Shown piece by piece: positions 44,916 to 58,288 of a stretch of DNA of 64,000 bases. This DNA comes from Megalonaias nervosa (taxonomy: Eukaryota; Mollusca; Bivalvia; Unionida; Unionidae): contig JAECUM010092841.1 in the NCBI GenBank assembly GCA_016617855.1, positions 1-64,000 of the forward strand. The letters run 5' to 3'. The notes beneath the pieces were generated by a model. The model saw nothing but the letters and a program-made list of their open reading frames with translations. It was not told where the DNA came from and made no database searches. Every line of letters starts with the position of its first letter. Position 1 is the first letter of the stretch. The translations under genes and the position numbers were made by a program.

Positions 44916-45834
44916 TGTTACGTATATGTAATTAAATTGCTTGTGAGTTAGTTTTAAAATTCTTTTTTTATTTTATTTTTCTTTCATTACATTTTATTGT
45001 AATGATTATTGAAAGGATTCGAAATTCTTTTTCCGTAATTCGATATTTTCTTTTAGTAAATGTTGTTTATTTAAGACGTAAAACGTGTTACATGAGAGTT
45101 ATTTTTAGTTAATCTAGTTCGTCTTGGGTTGGGAAGTTGTAAACAGGCAGTTAAAATGATTGGTCAGTATCAGGGCCATACTTTGATTACGTGATCACTA
45201 TGTGTAAACAACGTTTCTTTATTATTGGTTCTTAAGTGGTACTACACTGGTGTACGTGATAGATCTCTTGTTGTAAGAGACCACATGACCCATCTCGCGA
45301 GACTTGAAATGATGTTTTTGGGGTTTAAATACGCATCCTTAATATTCTTCTTGCAGAGTCGTTTTAACATCTTGAAGGAACAAGGTGTTATTTTTATTTG
45401 TTGCCAGATTGTTTGTTTTTCATCTGATTTTTGGATTTAATAATTTATTCTCCTGGAAACTCAACAAGTTGACTCTTTTTATAAAAAATTCTGAAAGATA
45501 TTCATGCAAATTTATTCTGGAATTATTCGGAAACAAAGACTGTGATTCAATTGTGGAATTGTTGATATTCGTACATGGACCACATCTGACGTCATCGCCT
45601 TCCATATTTGTATGTCGTCGAGATTCGAACCTGGATTCTAATAGAACTATTTAGTGATAGGACTTGTATTTTTCATTCTTAGGATTAAATTTTGGATTAT
45701 ATTCACAAACCGTAAGTCCTATTTTCCAATTTTTACATTGTTTTCTAGGGAAATAAATTATTTTGTTAAAATATACAAAGCTTGTTGATTTCACTCTTTT
45801 CTTCTGTTACATTTGTACGAGCCTACACGTAACA
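44916..45834 (+). repeat. 3' LTR of gypsy copy 2
   Basis: Starts TGTTACGTATATG and ends ACACGTAACA, 919 bp. Matches 2464-3408 (reverse complement) through most of its length. Contains 'attcgaacctgg' near 45,614, the reverse complement of a Pol III B-box-like sequence also present in both LTRs of copy 1. Confidence 0.95.
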
Positions 45835-46019
45835 AATGTATATCACTATTGTGCCCAATATAAATGCGTGGGGAAATGACACACTCTGCGATCTTTTAAC
45901 AATGACATGCATTGTTCTAATTTAGAGTGTACTGACATGACGTTGTCCTTAATTTGCCATCCATATAAGTTTAAAAGGAAATTTAAAATTGCCAAGAACA
46001 AGCGATGTCATGTGCAAAT

Positions 46020-46410
46020 GGGGAGAGAGCAGTAAAAGTGTGAATTGGCACAGTGATCATTTCTACTGAGTAAAATATGATAGATTTTATATTTGAAAGT
46101 GTGAATTTGGCACCAGAGATCATTTTTAGAGACTATACTATGATGTACTTTATATTTGTAACCGTGAATTTGGCACCAAATATCCTTTTGTACAGAGTAA
46201 AATTTGATATATTGTATATCTGAAAGTGAATTTGACACCAAATATCCTTTTGTACAGAGAAAAATTTGATATATTGTATATCTGAAAGTGAATTTGGTAC
46301 CAAATATCCTTTTTTACAGAGTAAAATTTTACATATTTTATATCTGAAAGTGAATTTGGCAGCAAAGATCATTTTCACAGAGTTGAATATATTTTTTATA
46401 TTTGAAACCT
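46020..46410. repeat. 62-63-bp tandem array, ~6 units
   Basis: 'gtgaatttggcaccaaatat' recurs at about 46,102, 46,164, 46,227, 46,289 and 46,351, with a diverged first unit near 46,037. Each unit also contains 'cagagtaaaatttgatatat' and 'tatatctgaaa'. Edge units are more diverged than central ones. Confidence 0.94.
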
Positions 46411-47982
46411 ATGTATATGTTGTAGAATCGAATTCCATGTGTAACCTGGTCTCCAAGGAAACTGTATGGTCATCGGAATGTATCTGTATTGGATTTATGC
46501 TTGACTTGGTATCCGCCAGAGTGATAAGACAGCTTTGCTTGGGAAATCACTGATTCCGAGAGAAAATATACAGTAGCTTGACTCCATTAAGATTCTAATA
46601 TTAGGGATATTATTATCTGTTTCTTAATTTTTGACAAAAACATAACACGATAGCATATAGTTTAATAGTACCCATTGGCAAACATTGTGCTATCAATTGT
46701 GGATATACGCATGCTCAAACGAGCAAATTATTTGCAGGCAGGATCTGATCTAAATCAAGTCAGAGGAGATCCCTTCAAATTCATAGACGACTATGTGCTT
46801 TGTCATTCAAATGTTATAGTACATTTATAGCTTTCATAAGTGATAATAATGTTGCTTTTACAGTTATCACTGTTTCTATGGTCACTATTTCCATGTTCAA
46901 ATTTCCCTGTAAACGTCCTCCCTTGGATATTGTGTATTTTAACATTGGTCGCAGACGCACTCTGCAATAGCTGGTTAGTACTTCTCGTAAAATTAACTTC
47001 CGAAGAATATCTCTTGCTAAAATTCGTTTTTCATTTCATTTTTTGCTTCTGTAAAGAGAGACCGTTTCTTAATTTCTAAACGCAGATTACGTCGCCACAG
47101 GATCCCCGTCTATAATAATTACGGGTCATTCATCACGGTTATATCACATGCATGAACTATGCATTAGACAAGCAGTAAGCATGCAGAAATAAAGATAGAA
47201 GGCCGCGCAAACTCGTTTCAACTTGAGACTAAGCGTTTGTTTCTGCATTCTAGACCGATTCTAATATTTGAATTCCGGATTTTCTTAATATTCTATCCAG
47301 TCCGGATTTCCTTCGTCCTTCATAGGTAACAGTATTAGATATAACGCTCACTAAGACGCTTACTAATAGTGTTAGTAGCCTACTATACAAAAAAAACATT
47401 TTAATTCCATAGTAACATGGCAACCTTTGGGCACAGTTTGTTACTTGTTGTCAGGTTCAAATTTACAGTAAGGTATATCAGACAAAGGCAAACTATTACA
47501 GTACATATATGGAGAGTGCATACATAACAACGTATCCTCTTGTATATTCACATTCGTGTTTAAATTCATATGTTTCGCAATTCTCATGCCCATCCATCTT
47601 TTCGTACATTCATTTGTTGCTCTGTAATTCCTTTGTTTCTTCATTTATTCAGTCATTCTGATGTCCACTTTCTCACCTATCAGTTTATATTCATCTACGT
47701 TTGTTAACTAGTTTCTTTCTGCATTTATTTCATTTAGTAGAGTCATTGGTAAAATCGTTAACTAAATTAGGTTATCAATGTCAGTCTAAATAATAGAAGA
47801 TTGCCAAGAGGAAACAAAAGCCATCCAGAAACCTTAAGATTCGGGGTAATATTGACATTGATGCAGTCTCCGTTGAAGTATCATAAGACGATTTACATTT
47901 TTCTGTGTGAAGTAATATGGTCAGAGAATTAGAGAAAATTTAATTTTGCATATAAAACCCACCCACTCTCTAGCTCGAAAAT

Positions 47983-47985
<3 letters not shown>
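46411..47985. other. Unassigned AT-rich sequence
   Basis: No gene supported. A hydrophobic 79-codon frame at 46,840-47,079 has no recognisable motif. Confidence 0.55.

Positions 47986-48020
<35 letters not shown>
47986..48020. repeat. (TG)n microsatellite
   Basis: About 15 TG units after a short TA run. Confidence 0.97.
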
Positions 48021-48021
<1 letters not shown>

Positions 48022-48473
48022 AATGGCAACCAGCAGTGCCACACAGATCATCGATGAAGAAAGGATATAACGGTTTGCTTGTTTTTATTTCTTTCTTTTT
48101 CTTTAGATAAGAATTGATATGCTTGTACAACTAAAGATAATTTCACGGGAAGAATTCATCATTTTTTGTCGACATAGTAAATAAATGTTAGAAGGCCGTT
48201 CAATGTTTGATAAAATTCTAGTTTTTACATCTTATTCTGCTCTTCGGGTTCATAAAGTATCATTGTTCTTTATGACTATTAATATTCTAATGCAATTTAT
48301 AGTCGCACTTTATTCATACAGTGTTTATCATAAACCTGGGAAAGCAATATGGTCAAGCTTTCTCAGCAAGTATATTTTGCATAAAATAATACTGATAACA
48401 ACGAAAACAGCATTTGCTTTACTACAAGTCATATCGTTCGTGAGAGAATTATCGACGATTACTTCCAAGCTTT

Positions 48474-49358
48474 TGTTTCAACTTTATGGTCTTAAAATAA
48501 ATAACAAAAATAGCAAAAGCCAACAAGTTTTGTCAAATTCAACAAATAATTTATTTCCCTCTAATAAAAAATTTACTGAGCTGGAAGAAATGGGACTTTT
48601 CTGGGCAGAGGCACAAGCCTTTGCTCAAGACCGACGTAAATGGTTGAAGATAGTTGCACCCTTATGTCCCAGGCAAGAGAAAAAGAACCAACTAAGTAAC
48701 TAATGCTAAGTTAAACTCTAAAAAGAAATTATAGTATTGTTAGTTAAATAATCCCAAATAGTCCTAAGAGGTCCATCACAAGCCCAAAAGGATACAACAT
48801 TCCGAATGAATACCAGTGGTTATCCGGATTAATTTCTATCTTTAAAGTACTGATGTACCAATAACATGGAATAGTGTTGATGTGCTAATAGTCTTGTTGT
48901 TTCACAATCCAAAATGTCTCTAAATGAATTCGGAATTATCCCAAAATAATGATTTAGTCTGAAAGTATTTTGGATCACCTTGCAATCAGAGTGATTAATT
49001 AAAATAATAAATCATCTCAAAGTAAAATTGAACATAGCTAAAAGACTCATTCTACTTTGGATGTTAATATAAGAATACATAACTTCTGTTTATTTCTCCC
49101 TCATATAAAAACCTAAGACAATAATATGAGGATCAGGATGATAGTCCAAAGTTCATTTCTAGAACATTCTAAGGTGTTAACCAGATCAAGTCGATTACTA
49201 AAACTTTGATAATAATAATAATAATAATAATAATAGAATCTGCTATCATACGCAACGGTTAGCCATGTAAAAAATTGTTTATAAAAAGTTAGGCCAAACT
49301 CCTACCCTCAATAATGGACAAAGGTCATCAACACAATACCAATTAAATATACATAACA
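48474..49358 (-). repeat. LTR of a related gypsy family, minus strand, with nested LINE tail
   Basis: On the minus strand it starts TGTTATGTATATTTAATTGG (ending at 49,358 on the plus strand). Toward 48,474 it matches the LTRs at 55.7 and 57.3-58.3 kb, for example 'caacaagttttgtcaaattc', 'aataatttatttccct' and 'aattatagtattg'. Between 48,575 and 48,703 the match is interrupted by unrelated coding sequence. CTTCC follows at 49,359-49,363 and also occurs at 48,462-48,466, a possible 5-bp target duplication with 7 extra bases on the left. Contains an (AAT)n run at 49,211-49,236. Confidence 0.8.
48575..48703 (+). pseudogene. LINE ORF2 C-terminal tail nested in an LTR
   Basis: About 40 codons ending in a stop near 48,703 read ELEEMGLFWAEAQAFAQDRR then KWLKIVAPLCPRQ and a lysine-rich end. 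A Trp-x-Glu-Ala, Ala-x-Asp-Arg, Trp, then Leu-Cys-Pro pattern closes many animal LINE ORF2 proteins. The longer open frame running in from 48,185 is chance; only this part is LINE-like. The fragment interrupts the LTR, so it inserted later, extremely 5'-truncated. Confidence 0.65.
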
Positions 49359-49363
49359 CTTCC

Positions 49364-51362
49364 TTACAAGCGGACATGAGATTAGAAACCATTTGCCCCA
49401 TAATGTTAAAGCAATGTAACTTAAAGTGTGACACATCTTTTCGTTGTTTCAAGTGTTCAAAAAATCTAACATATTGATCGTAAAGTTGCAGGTTAAAATA
49501 TAATTTCTCTGCAACTGCTTACATCACTGTAACTAGCTCTCTTTGCAAGTTTCTTTTACTAAAAAGGAACATTGCTCTTTTGGTATCAAACAATAATCTA
49601 TTCATTTATTCATTGATTTCTCTCCTTCACTCAACGGGATTCACTTGTCTGATGTCTTGCTATAAAGGCCTTTAGGTAAACACACTACCAAGTACTTTGT
49701 CAAATAAAGAAAAACAAGCACATACATGTAACAATTTTGGGAGCAGATCAAATATAGATATGAATGAATACAGATTCAGTTCAATGGATTAATTAAATCA
49801 CAAAGATAGTATATGCTCAAAGTTGCAAAGCGAAAAAATATACATAATATAGTCATCGCATGCGAGTTTTATTCACCCACATCGGTTTACACAATTTTGA
49901 CATTGCAAAAAAGAGTAAAAAGCTAAAGGATACTAAACACTGTAAAACAAAAAATAATAAATGCCAATTATCATAACAAACTGAATTGATATTTTTTATT
50001 TTTGGGGGAAAACAAACAAATCTGATAGTATGAATCCAAACAATGCTTGAAAAAATTGGGTAATATTCATTCATTTCTATGCTAATCATAATACAGATCA
50101 CGGGAATATAAATCAATATTTAGAAGCAAAAGTTTACTAATGAACATGTGACTATGCATAATGTATATTGCAAATGTCCATAACTGAACAATCAAAAGGG
50201 AGATTAAATTCATTAAAGATCACTTGTGTCAAAAAGGGCGAAATGTTGACATGCTGGTATTACAATATAGTAACAATGGCTTATGTTTAGTTTTTTTTTA
50301 ACTTCTTTTTTCCAGAAATTGTGATTTCTTAAACGAAATTGTAATCGTCTACGTCTTTGCTAAAGCGACCAAGTTTTATGATTATTTTCTGGCAAAGCAG
50401 ATGGGATATAGTATTAACAGAATTTTCTAATGGCTCTTTCTCCGAAAAAGTCTTTTTTTAAGGATTGAATTCATGGACGTGAAACACAGTAACACAATTT
50501 CATGTTAATTCACTCTCGTTCATAGGTACTTATCTGAAGTACCTATGTTATTCTCGTTTTTTTTTTTTTTTTTTTACCGTCAATTGGATTTGTTTGCTGA
50601 AGAGTATCTTTCACATGTCCAAGTGCCATGATGGCCTCATCCATCATTAGAAAATCTTCTAAAGTAGTATTGCTAAAAAGTAAGGATGTTTCGACTGAAA
50701 AGACTTGAGCTGTAGTAGTTGGAAAATTATACTTACGTACGCCCTGTATAGTTTTTTTTTCTCAATCTTTTTGCAATTCTGAGGCAGATGCTGATATTTC
50801 CTTTATTTTTGTTACTTTTCTTCGTTCTTTGTGGACGAAACGTCAAATTAATATGCTAATTAGAAAACAAATGTGAGGCTGCCAATTGCTGTCAATAAAA
50901 TCTAACAGTTAAAAAAAAACAAAACTTTCCATAGCTAGGTATTATCCGATTCAAACGACATTTTAGAGGACATATTTTTTTTCTGCAAACTATTGGGATA
51001 AATAACCGAAAAGTTAAATTTTCCACGGAAAAGAACAGATGAATATCTTTAACTGATTATGATCGATGAATTATAATGAACCAGTCATGAATCGTTAAAT
51101 TTCAACCGATTCCCAATTGGCCAAATATAATTAACCAGATATCGATCATTAAATTTGCACCGATTCGCAACATTATTTTTAAGTCAAAGAAAGGTAGTAT
51201 CAATGTATTTGAAAATGCTATTTTACATTTTAAACGATTACTGCTACAGTTAGATCTTTCCATAAACCTTTGAATAATAAATCAATAAAGCTGTAGTTCA
51301 TAATATGTTGCCATCCACAAACTTAAAATTTACCATGCGATTTTATATGATTTTCTTTCATG
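49364..51362. other. Unassigned AT-rich sequence
   Basis: No gene seen. T-run at 50,557-50,574 and a short inverted pair 'aggtacttatctgaagtacct' at 50,525-50,545. Confidence 0.55.
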
Positions 51363-51450
51363 TATGTATGGATGGATGGTTGGATGGATGGATGGATGGA
51401 TAGATACATGGATGGATGGATGGATGGATGGATGGATGTATGTATGTATG
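51363..51450. repeat. (GGAT)n microsatellite
   Basis: About 20 tetranucleotide units with a few interruptions, flanked by GTAT units on both sides. Confidence 0.95.
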
Positions 51451-51942
51451 CAAAAATGATCGTTTCGTAGCCGGCACATTTTCTTTTAAAAAAATTCTCT
51501 AAATTAGCTTATTAGTCACTCAATAACATCATTATGATAACAATGAAATATCCGGGATATAATTTGCAGTCACATAAATTTACATAAAATAACAGATGGC
51601 GATATGGCTCATCGATTTTTAGGTCAATAAAAAATATTTTTTAGCATCAGCATCAAGTTGACATAAAATTTTCAAGCTTTTATTCATGTAGAAATAGTAA
51701 TGTAAAAGAGTTTTGTACGATTGTTCTTGGTTTTTTTTTTTAATTTGTCTTGTGTTTGTTTGTTGTATATGCCTTTGAAAAAGACTCATTTAGTATCGAA
51801 AGCGCTCATGTTAGTTAGAAACTAGTTTCGCATTGCTTGTTGCCAGTGTATTGCATTTGTTTTAATCAATCCATGACACACGTGATCCCTTGCTGGATCC
51901 AGTGTACCGAAAGGACTGTTAAGGGATTCGTATTCTTTACAG

Positions 51943-52052
<110 letters not shown>

Positions 52053-52849
52053 CAATGTTATATTAAATTTATTTATGGAAGAAAGCTAGTTGTTGTACAT
52101 TCCCTCTTCACATGGACTCAGTGGAATGCAGTAGCATTCAAGGCTCACATTTCCATACATAAAATAATATAACCTAGTTTTGATCGCGGCTAAAACGGAG
52201 CTGTAGTCGAATAAATCGACTTAATTTGTCTCAGAACTCGGGACACGATTGACAGCAATTGTATTTTAGACTTGTTTCAGTCTCATATGTGGCTAATAAA
52301 ATATACTCCTTTGCTAGTTTTATTTCAGCATCATCTTGAAATCGAATGACTGAATGACGTCTTGTAATTGGTGATAACGAGAATTATCTGCTTGAAATAG
52401 CTAATGAACGCTGACTTAATCGAAACAGAAACAGAAACAATTCATATCTGCTTTCATATAAAAACACCAGTCCTAAGATTTGAGTTCAAAATGTAAACAT
52501 AATACAGATTCCAGCAGCATTAAGGTCCACGGTAATAAATTCTAAATACCGATCTCACGGCTCTTCTGAGTGATATTTGAAGTTTGGAATTACTCTCCTC
52601 CTTTTCATGTTTTATGTTCGGAATTTAACAATCATGAATCTGATGAAACTTTATCGAAAGGATTATAAGACGGTTGTTTTTATGCTGACATTCACAGAAA
52701 ATTATTGTCTTTATCGTTCTGCAGTAGCAATTCGCAACGCATTTTTACGATACCTTATATAATTTTATTGACTGCACGTGTTACGCGTCTGCAAGTGAAT
52801 GCATTTAGAATATATGCAAACTAAACATGTACCAGTTCTCTTACTATTA

Positions 52850-53010
52850 TAAGCCAGCAGTGGCGGAGCAGCCGCTCAAGCAATCCCCGCAACTGTGGGA
52901 GCCCAAAAGTCCCATTAAGCAGCTTCTTTAATTGGCAGAGGGTCCCAGAATTAAGTTCTGCCGAGGGAGAAGGGGATGGGGGAATTTCTTGCAACACCAC
53001 TATAAGCCAG
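52850..53010. mobile_element. hAT-type MITE with 8-bp TSD (TAAGCCAG)
   Basis: TAAGCCAG occurs at 52,850-52,857 and at 53,003-53,010. The enclosed 145 bp begin CAGTGGCGGAG and end CAACACCACTA, whose reverse complement matches the start at 7 of 11 positions. The terminal base of the right end has changed. The interior is GC-rich and non-coding. Confidence 0.8.
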
Positions 53011-55269
53011 GTACATGGTAGCAAGAGATAACAGTTCTGATGGAGAAAGGTATATGCGTTCTGTTGCAGTTGGGAACATTGCCCGAGTTCACTCTGCACC
53101 ATCGCCACTAAATACGCGCCTGTGATATCTAGTGATTTACTATACATATTGCATATTATCCCCACAAGACCACCTTAGCAGACACTTATATATGAGAAGA
53201 GTCTAACTAAATTGTTCCCAACACTTGGCCTCTTACTCTGCTTGCTATAATGATTTTGTTAAAGTCAGTCTAATATATGTCGTGAGTAGTGAATGGGGAC
53301 AATACAGGGACTATGTGACTTGATGTGACTTTAATGTTAAAATAGTGAGTTTGCCCTATAGGGACAAGATTTATAGGGACAGTGGGAATTAGCATTACAG
53401 ACACAGTCCGTGCACTATAGGGACAAAAGACATTTTAACATGAGTGGGACTGTATAGGGACAAGGGATACTGAACATAGGAATGTATAGCGACAATGGAT
53501 TGGGACTGTCTAGGGACAATAGGAATTGAACAAGGGTGACGTCACGGTACTGGACACTGGGGAAACAATGGCAACAATGTTGCAAGTGGCTGACCTCACT
53601 TGGGCGGAGCAGTGAGGAATAGTGTTGCAAGTGGCTGACCTGAATACGCGCTACTCTAGGGACAAGGGACAAAATAGAGACATAGACATAGAGACCTGGT
53701 TTGAGACAGGGTTACAGACATAGACAGACATAGACTGTCGTGATTCTAATTCGAACTGAGTAAAATGCTTCGTAGAAATTTGTTGAAATTTGGTTTGGCA
53801 AAACGTAAAATTACCCATGCTCCCTTGAGTATTTCCGTTGTTAAAGTTTAAAGTTTCGCAGGTTAGTACTATTTACATGTCAGGTTCTTCCATTTCGGAG
53901 GTAAATAAATCTTGCATGTAGTCCGCAATCCCATATTGCCCAAATGCAAGTGATCTGTTCTGAAAAATACCAAAGTTTGCGTTCAACCCATTCCGGCTTC
54001 TTCCATCAAGCAAAAATGTAGTTTCAGAAGTGGACCGATGAATTGATCAACATTTAATTAAATGTTTTTTTTTTTAAAAATAAAAATTCACCAGAATTCC
54101 AGAGTATATGTAAAACACATCCCACATACATTATTCATTGTCTTTGTCACTGAAAAAATAAACATAAAAACACCCGCAATCATCTCAACCGGTCATTTAT
54201 TTTCTGACCAATTTAGACTGTTGCCCCTTTTACACATCAAACATATTTTTTGACGTAGGCCAGACTAATTGGATAATTTGAGTAACGATATGTAAAATCT
54301 GAGTTCTTTCCCTTGAAGAAAGTTCTCAACACCGCGCATGACAGCTGTTGGTGGTGTCATGACTGTTCGCACTAATTGGCTGGAGATGTTCTGAGCGATT
54401 TTACTGCACAGATACATGGACTTGCCTAGATAGCACCAGATTTAATAAATAAAAAGTTTTAAAGAGACCAATCTGGCCCTGCTCAGTTTGCAGAAAAATT
54501 ACGTTCGAAATATTCCCTCCTAAGAGAAGATGTGTATTGCATATGCCAATTAAACTGCAGCTTTGCTCATCATAGCTTATATAAGATCGAATCATATTCG
54601 AAAAGTTTATAAATTTTCATTTCTTCTTTGCCTGTTATTATGAGAGAGAGAGGACCTGATATGGATAAAGATTTAATAAGGAATTTATGAAACTCGTTGA
54701 ATAACTTCCAGCTTTTGCAAGGCTTGGCAATAATTTCATTTAATTATGCACCTTTCAATACTTGCATTTGGAATAAAAACCCACAGTACAGGGCTTGAAT
54801 TGAAACAATATTGTACAATTCGATAATCAACAACAATTTGAATGATATGTTAACAAATTATAGTTTAAAGAGCAAATGTCTTTCTCAGTCAATAGAACAT
54901 TTGAAACGGAAAACATCGTTTATCAATACTGGATCTCGGATGGAAATTCCTGTGTGATATTACATAGTTCACTCGCGTCTGGTCCGCTAGAGTTGTTGAG
55001 AATTTCAGTGAGATTGTCCACAGCATTCGCACCGGAAACATGTATCGATTCAACCATGGATATTCACCACAGATGCAGTATTGGATGAAGGAGAAGAAAT
55101 ATAATTCCATTTTGTTGGATATTTGTCCGAAGTGATGCTTACTGGGTGCAGTAATTGTACTGAATCTGGAGCTGCTAGTAAATATGGATGATATATGCAT
55201 TCGTGTGGCTCTGGCGATTCTTATATTTATTTTTCTTGGACGGCATATTTGCATTATTTTATTTTGAAG
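53011..55269. other. Unassigned; irregular 'agggacaa' repeats at 53,290-53,700
   Basis: 'tatagggacaa' and close variants recur at irregular spacing between 53,290 and 53,700. 'gttgcaagtggctgacct' is present twice, at 53,579 and 53,624. No gene recognised up to the LTR remnant. Confidence 0.55.
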
Positions 55270-55399
55270 AATGATTTGATTGTATAAATTATTATCGTTT
55301 GGGAGATCATCATTTGTCTGTACTCAGTTCATGAGAGGAATCAATTATTTATCAGAATTATTTGTTTGAATAACCAAGTATTCACAGACATTTAGCACT

Positions 55400-55723
55400 A
55401 AACGCTATTTTGGGTTTATTGTGAATTCATTGAAGGACTTTCTGGATTATATCATTGTGTTATGTCAAGACTGTTGGTACATCAGCTCATCCAAGACTAT
55501 TGACATATCAACACATTCCATACTGTAATTCACTTTGAACACTCTGTACTTTCGGACTTGTGATAGAACTTTAGGATTATTTGGGAGGTATTTCACAATA
55601 CTATAATTTTCTTTTAAATTGTCACGTTCGTATTCTAGGGAAATGAATAATTTTGTTGAATTTGACAAAACTTGCTGGTTTTGCTTTTTCTCTAACTTAG
55701 ATAAAGACCATAGAGTCGTAACA
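55400..55723 (+). repeat. LTR remnant (3' part), related gypsy family
   Basis: Ends CGTAACA at 55,723. It shares 'ttctagggaaatgaataatt', 'gaatttgacaaaacttgctg' and 'tggacttgtgatagaac'-like sequence with the copies at 48.5-49.4 kb (inverted) and 57.3-58.3 kb. The left edge is unclear; similarity fades before about 55,400. No polypurine tract or internal region is visible. Confidence 0.75.
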
Positions 55724-57299
55724 CAATATTGACATGAATACTAATGTGCGTGAGCAATGCTATTATTTTTGCATGTAAAGATTCGTTTCCGATGCAAATA
55801 TATTGACGTAAAGTGTTACATGGAAATTCAATTCCCTTGGAGGAAAACTGATTTGATGATTATATTTTCCAAACTGGACGCATAAATTCAGTTCCAGACA
55901 AACTAGCCCATGAATATTTATATATCATGCAATCGAACTTGAGTAGAAATAGTACATGTACATTATCTTTAACAGATTTATATATTAGTAGGAAAATCTA
56001 ATCATGCCGAATTTAAAAGAAAAAATACCTTACTTCAAGGAGGTCGTGACCTAAACTATTTATACAAATATGATATTGTTGTGAAACATTTTTTCGTCAT
56101 GATCTTTGGACAAAATGAATATTAATTTTGTATTTAAAGAGATCAGTTATATAAACCCATGTAGCAATATGTACATAATAATTGGAAAGAAATGGTATCG
56201 TTGGACATGAAAACGTTTTCACCGGTTAATAGTCAAAAGTCCATCAAAATGATCATCACAATGAATTGTAGTGGTAGGGTGGTGGTGGTGTAAGGGGAGG
56301 TGGTGGTGTGAGGAGTCGTGGTGGTGCGTGGCTAGATTGCCATTACCGAAATAAACATTATGTCGCAACGTGCAGTATTAGATCTTTTATATGGTAAGCA
56401 AACGTTATATTCTCTATATAAACTTTTAATGTTTGTTGTTTCTTTCGTTACCATTTAAGTTTATGTCGTTGTCATGTCAGCATGTAAGTTTTATATCAGC
56501 AATCCAATGATTGGTTGAGACACAAAACAAACATTCCAACACATTTACTTAAAAACTACGAAGTTTCTTATTCAAAGCGTAGTTTGCGCTCAAACCAGAA
56601 TTGATGGTTCATTGTTTAGGGAGACAGGAAGCCATGTAGAGTTGGCTTGAAATTATGTTGGTCATGTATTGATGAAGATTTTGAGAAAGAATGATAATGA
56701 TCTAGTTCTCGTGCGTTACGAAATGCAGATTTGCCCTATTTCATTTTTAACAAGCTAATTCAGCACGCAGATTCACGTGCCATGATATTATTGTGAATTT
56801 CTGAATTTGTCTTCAATTATTATGCTTTTTGGGGTTGTAAAAGTGGACTATCTGTCATTTATACGATAGCTTTGAAAGGGGCCGGTAACTTAAGAACGGT
56901 TATTCTACACTTCGCATAAAACCGTGCGTACCGTACCACCCATTCGCGTATCCATGGGGAAGTCTGTCAGGTACAATTGCACCGCCTAAAACCATACCTC
57001 TAAAGTTTTAAAAGAAGTGGATCGGATATATCTAATTTTCTCTGTTTCTTAATTATCTGCGCAAGATGCACATTTAATTTTTGAGGACCGATAAAATGTT
57101 TATGATATAAATAAGTTGTATTTTTGCCGAAACGTATCTTTAAATTTGTCACAATATTTGGCTGGAGGCACAACCCCTGTCAAAATATTCTGCTAAGGTC
57201 GCATCATTCAGGTGGGTTTTTTTTTTTGTTGTTGCTGTTATTTGTTTGTTTTGTTTTGTTTATGCTACGCTCCTACTGCTTCGGAATTAAAACTTGATG
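55724..57299. other. Unassigned; (GTG)-rich patch 56,270-56,330
   Basis: No gene seen. The only low-complexity feature is a GGT/GTG-rich stretch at 56,270-56,330. Confidence 0.55.
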
Positions 57300-58288
57300 T
57301 CTACTGTTATGTATATTTAATTTAATTGTTTGTTGGTTGGTTTTAAAATAATTTTATTTGATTACATGCTATTGCAATGTAACATTGTATGTTAGACTTG
57401 ACCTTGTCCAAAACTGAATTCATTTCTGCTTGACCTGATTGACTTTTTAAATTTTTTTAAATTTTTTTTTATTTTATGTAAACAACTAATAATAGCTTCA
57501 TTATTCTCTATGTGTATGAACTTAATATCAGGATTTTTATTCAGGTAAACAAGAAGGAGTAAATATGTTGATTTGGGTCAGAGTTATAAGGTTCCTAAGT
57601 GAATTGTAGAAGTTATTGTGTTGTAAGTAAACAAGACACATTAGATCATTCTAGAAGGTTATTTTCCATTAGGTAAATTTTTTTTTTTTAGAAAATGGTA
57701 ATTGTGACCTGAGGTCAAGTAGAGAACTATATATATATATTGTAACTGTGAGGGTTTTACCGTTCCTGCTTTAACATCTAGCACTTTTAAGTTGTATTAT
57801 ATGTTGTGACCAGGAGTTTTGGGTTGAAACCTTTGTTCAAATTATTGAATTCAAGTGATTATTTTCTCTGGAAATACAAAAGTGCTCTGATAAAATTCTT
57901 GAATAGAGACATTCACTGAAATTTATGTTGAATTCATACCTGGAATTATATTTCTGTGATTCAACAAACTACTGTTGACACATCAGCACTTCAATAGCTA
58001 CCACAGAGACGTCATCGACTTCAGTTTGGGATTTTTCCTGGACTTTTTATTCAGGACTTTAAATTAATAGGACATATGTCAGTAATTCTTGGATTATTTT
58101 GGGATTTAATTCGCAATACCGTAAGTTGTTGTTTTTTTTTTTTTCGTTTGTTTTTTTTTTTTGTTTTTTTTCTTCTCATTTTCACTTTGAATTCTAGGGA
58201 AATGAATTTATTTGTTAAATTTTACAAAGTTTGTTGTCTTTCATTCTTTTCTGTTACTTAGTTTAAGAGCGTAGACTCGTAACTCTAC
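57300..58288 (+). mobile_element. Solo LTR with perfect 5-bp TSD (TCTAC)
   Basis: LTR 57,305-58,283 starts TGTTATGTATATTTAATT and ends ACTCGTAAC, having lost the final A. TCTAC stands at 57,300-57,304 and at 58,284-58,288. There is no internal region or second LTR, so this is a solo LTR left by recombination between the two LTRs of a full element. Its 3' part has 'ttctagggaaatgaattta', shared with the gypsy LTRs in this window. T-runs at 58,130-58,165 were expanded. Confidence 0.9.

Larger units (their letters stand above)
43472..45834 (+). mobile_element. Gypsy retrotransposon copy 2, 5'-truncated
   Basis: Same family as copy 1, opposite strand. It starts abruptly at about 43,472 ('gacaaacaaaatttttcatg', matching copy 1 near 4,856-4,837) just upstream of RT. 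It then carries RT, RNase H, a polypurine tract and a complete 3' LTR. No 5' LTR, gag, protease or integrase is present. Its left edge is joined directly to the Polinton capsid gene. Since LTR elements normally integrate full length, this junction probably reflects a later deletion or rearrangement. Confidence 0.92.

Noticed and set aside
46840..47079. Hydrophobic 79-codon frame as a membrane protein
   Set aside because: T-rich DNA gives hydrophobic translations by chance; no motif, no neighbouring coding sequence.
48185..48703. 172-codon open frame as one gene
   Set aside because: Its 5' two thirds have no motif and run into an LTR; only the last ~40 codons are LINE-like, so the frame is a composite.
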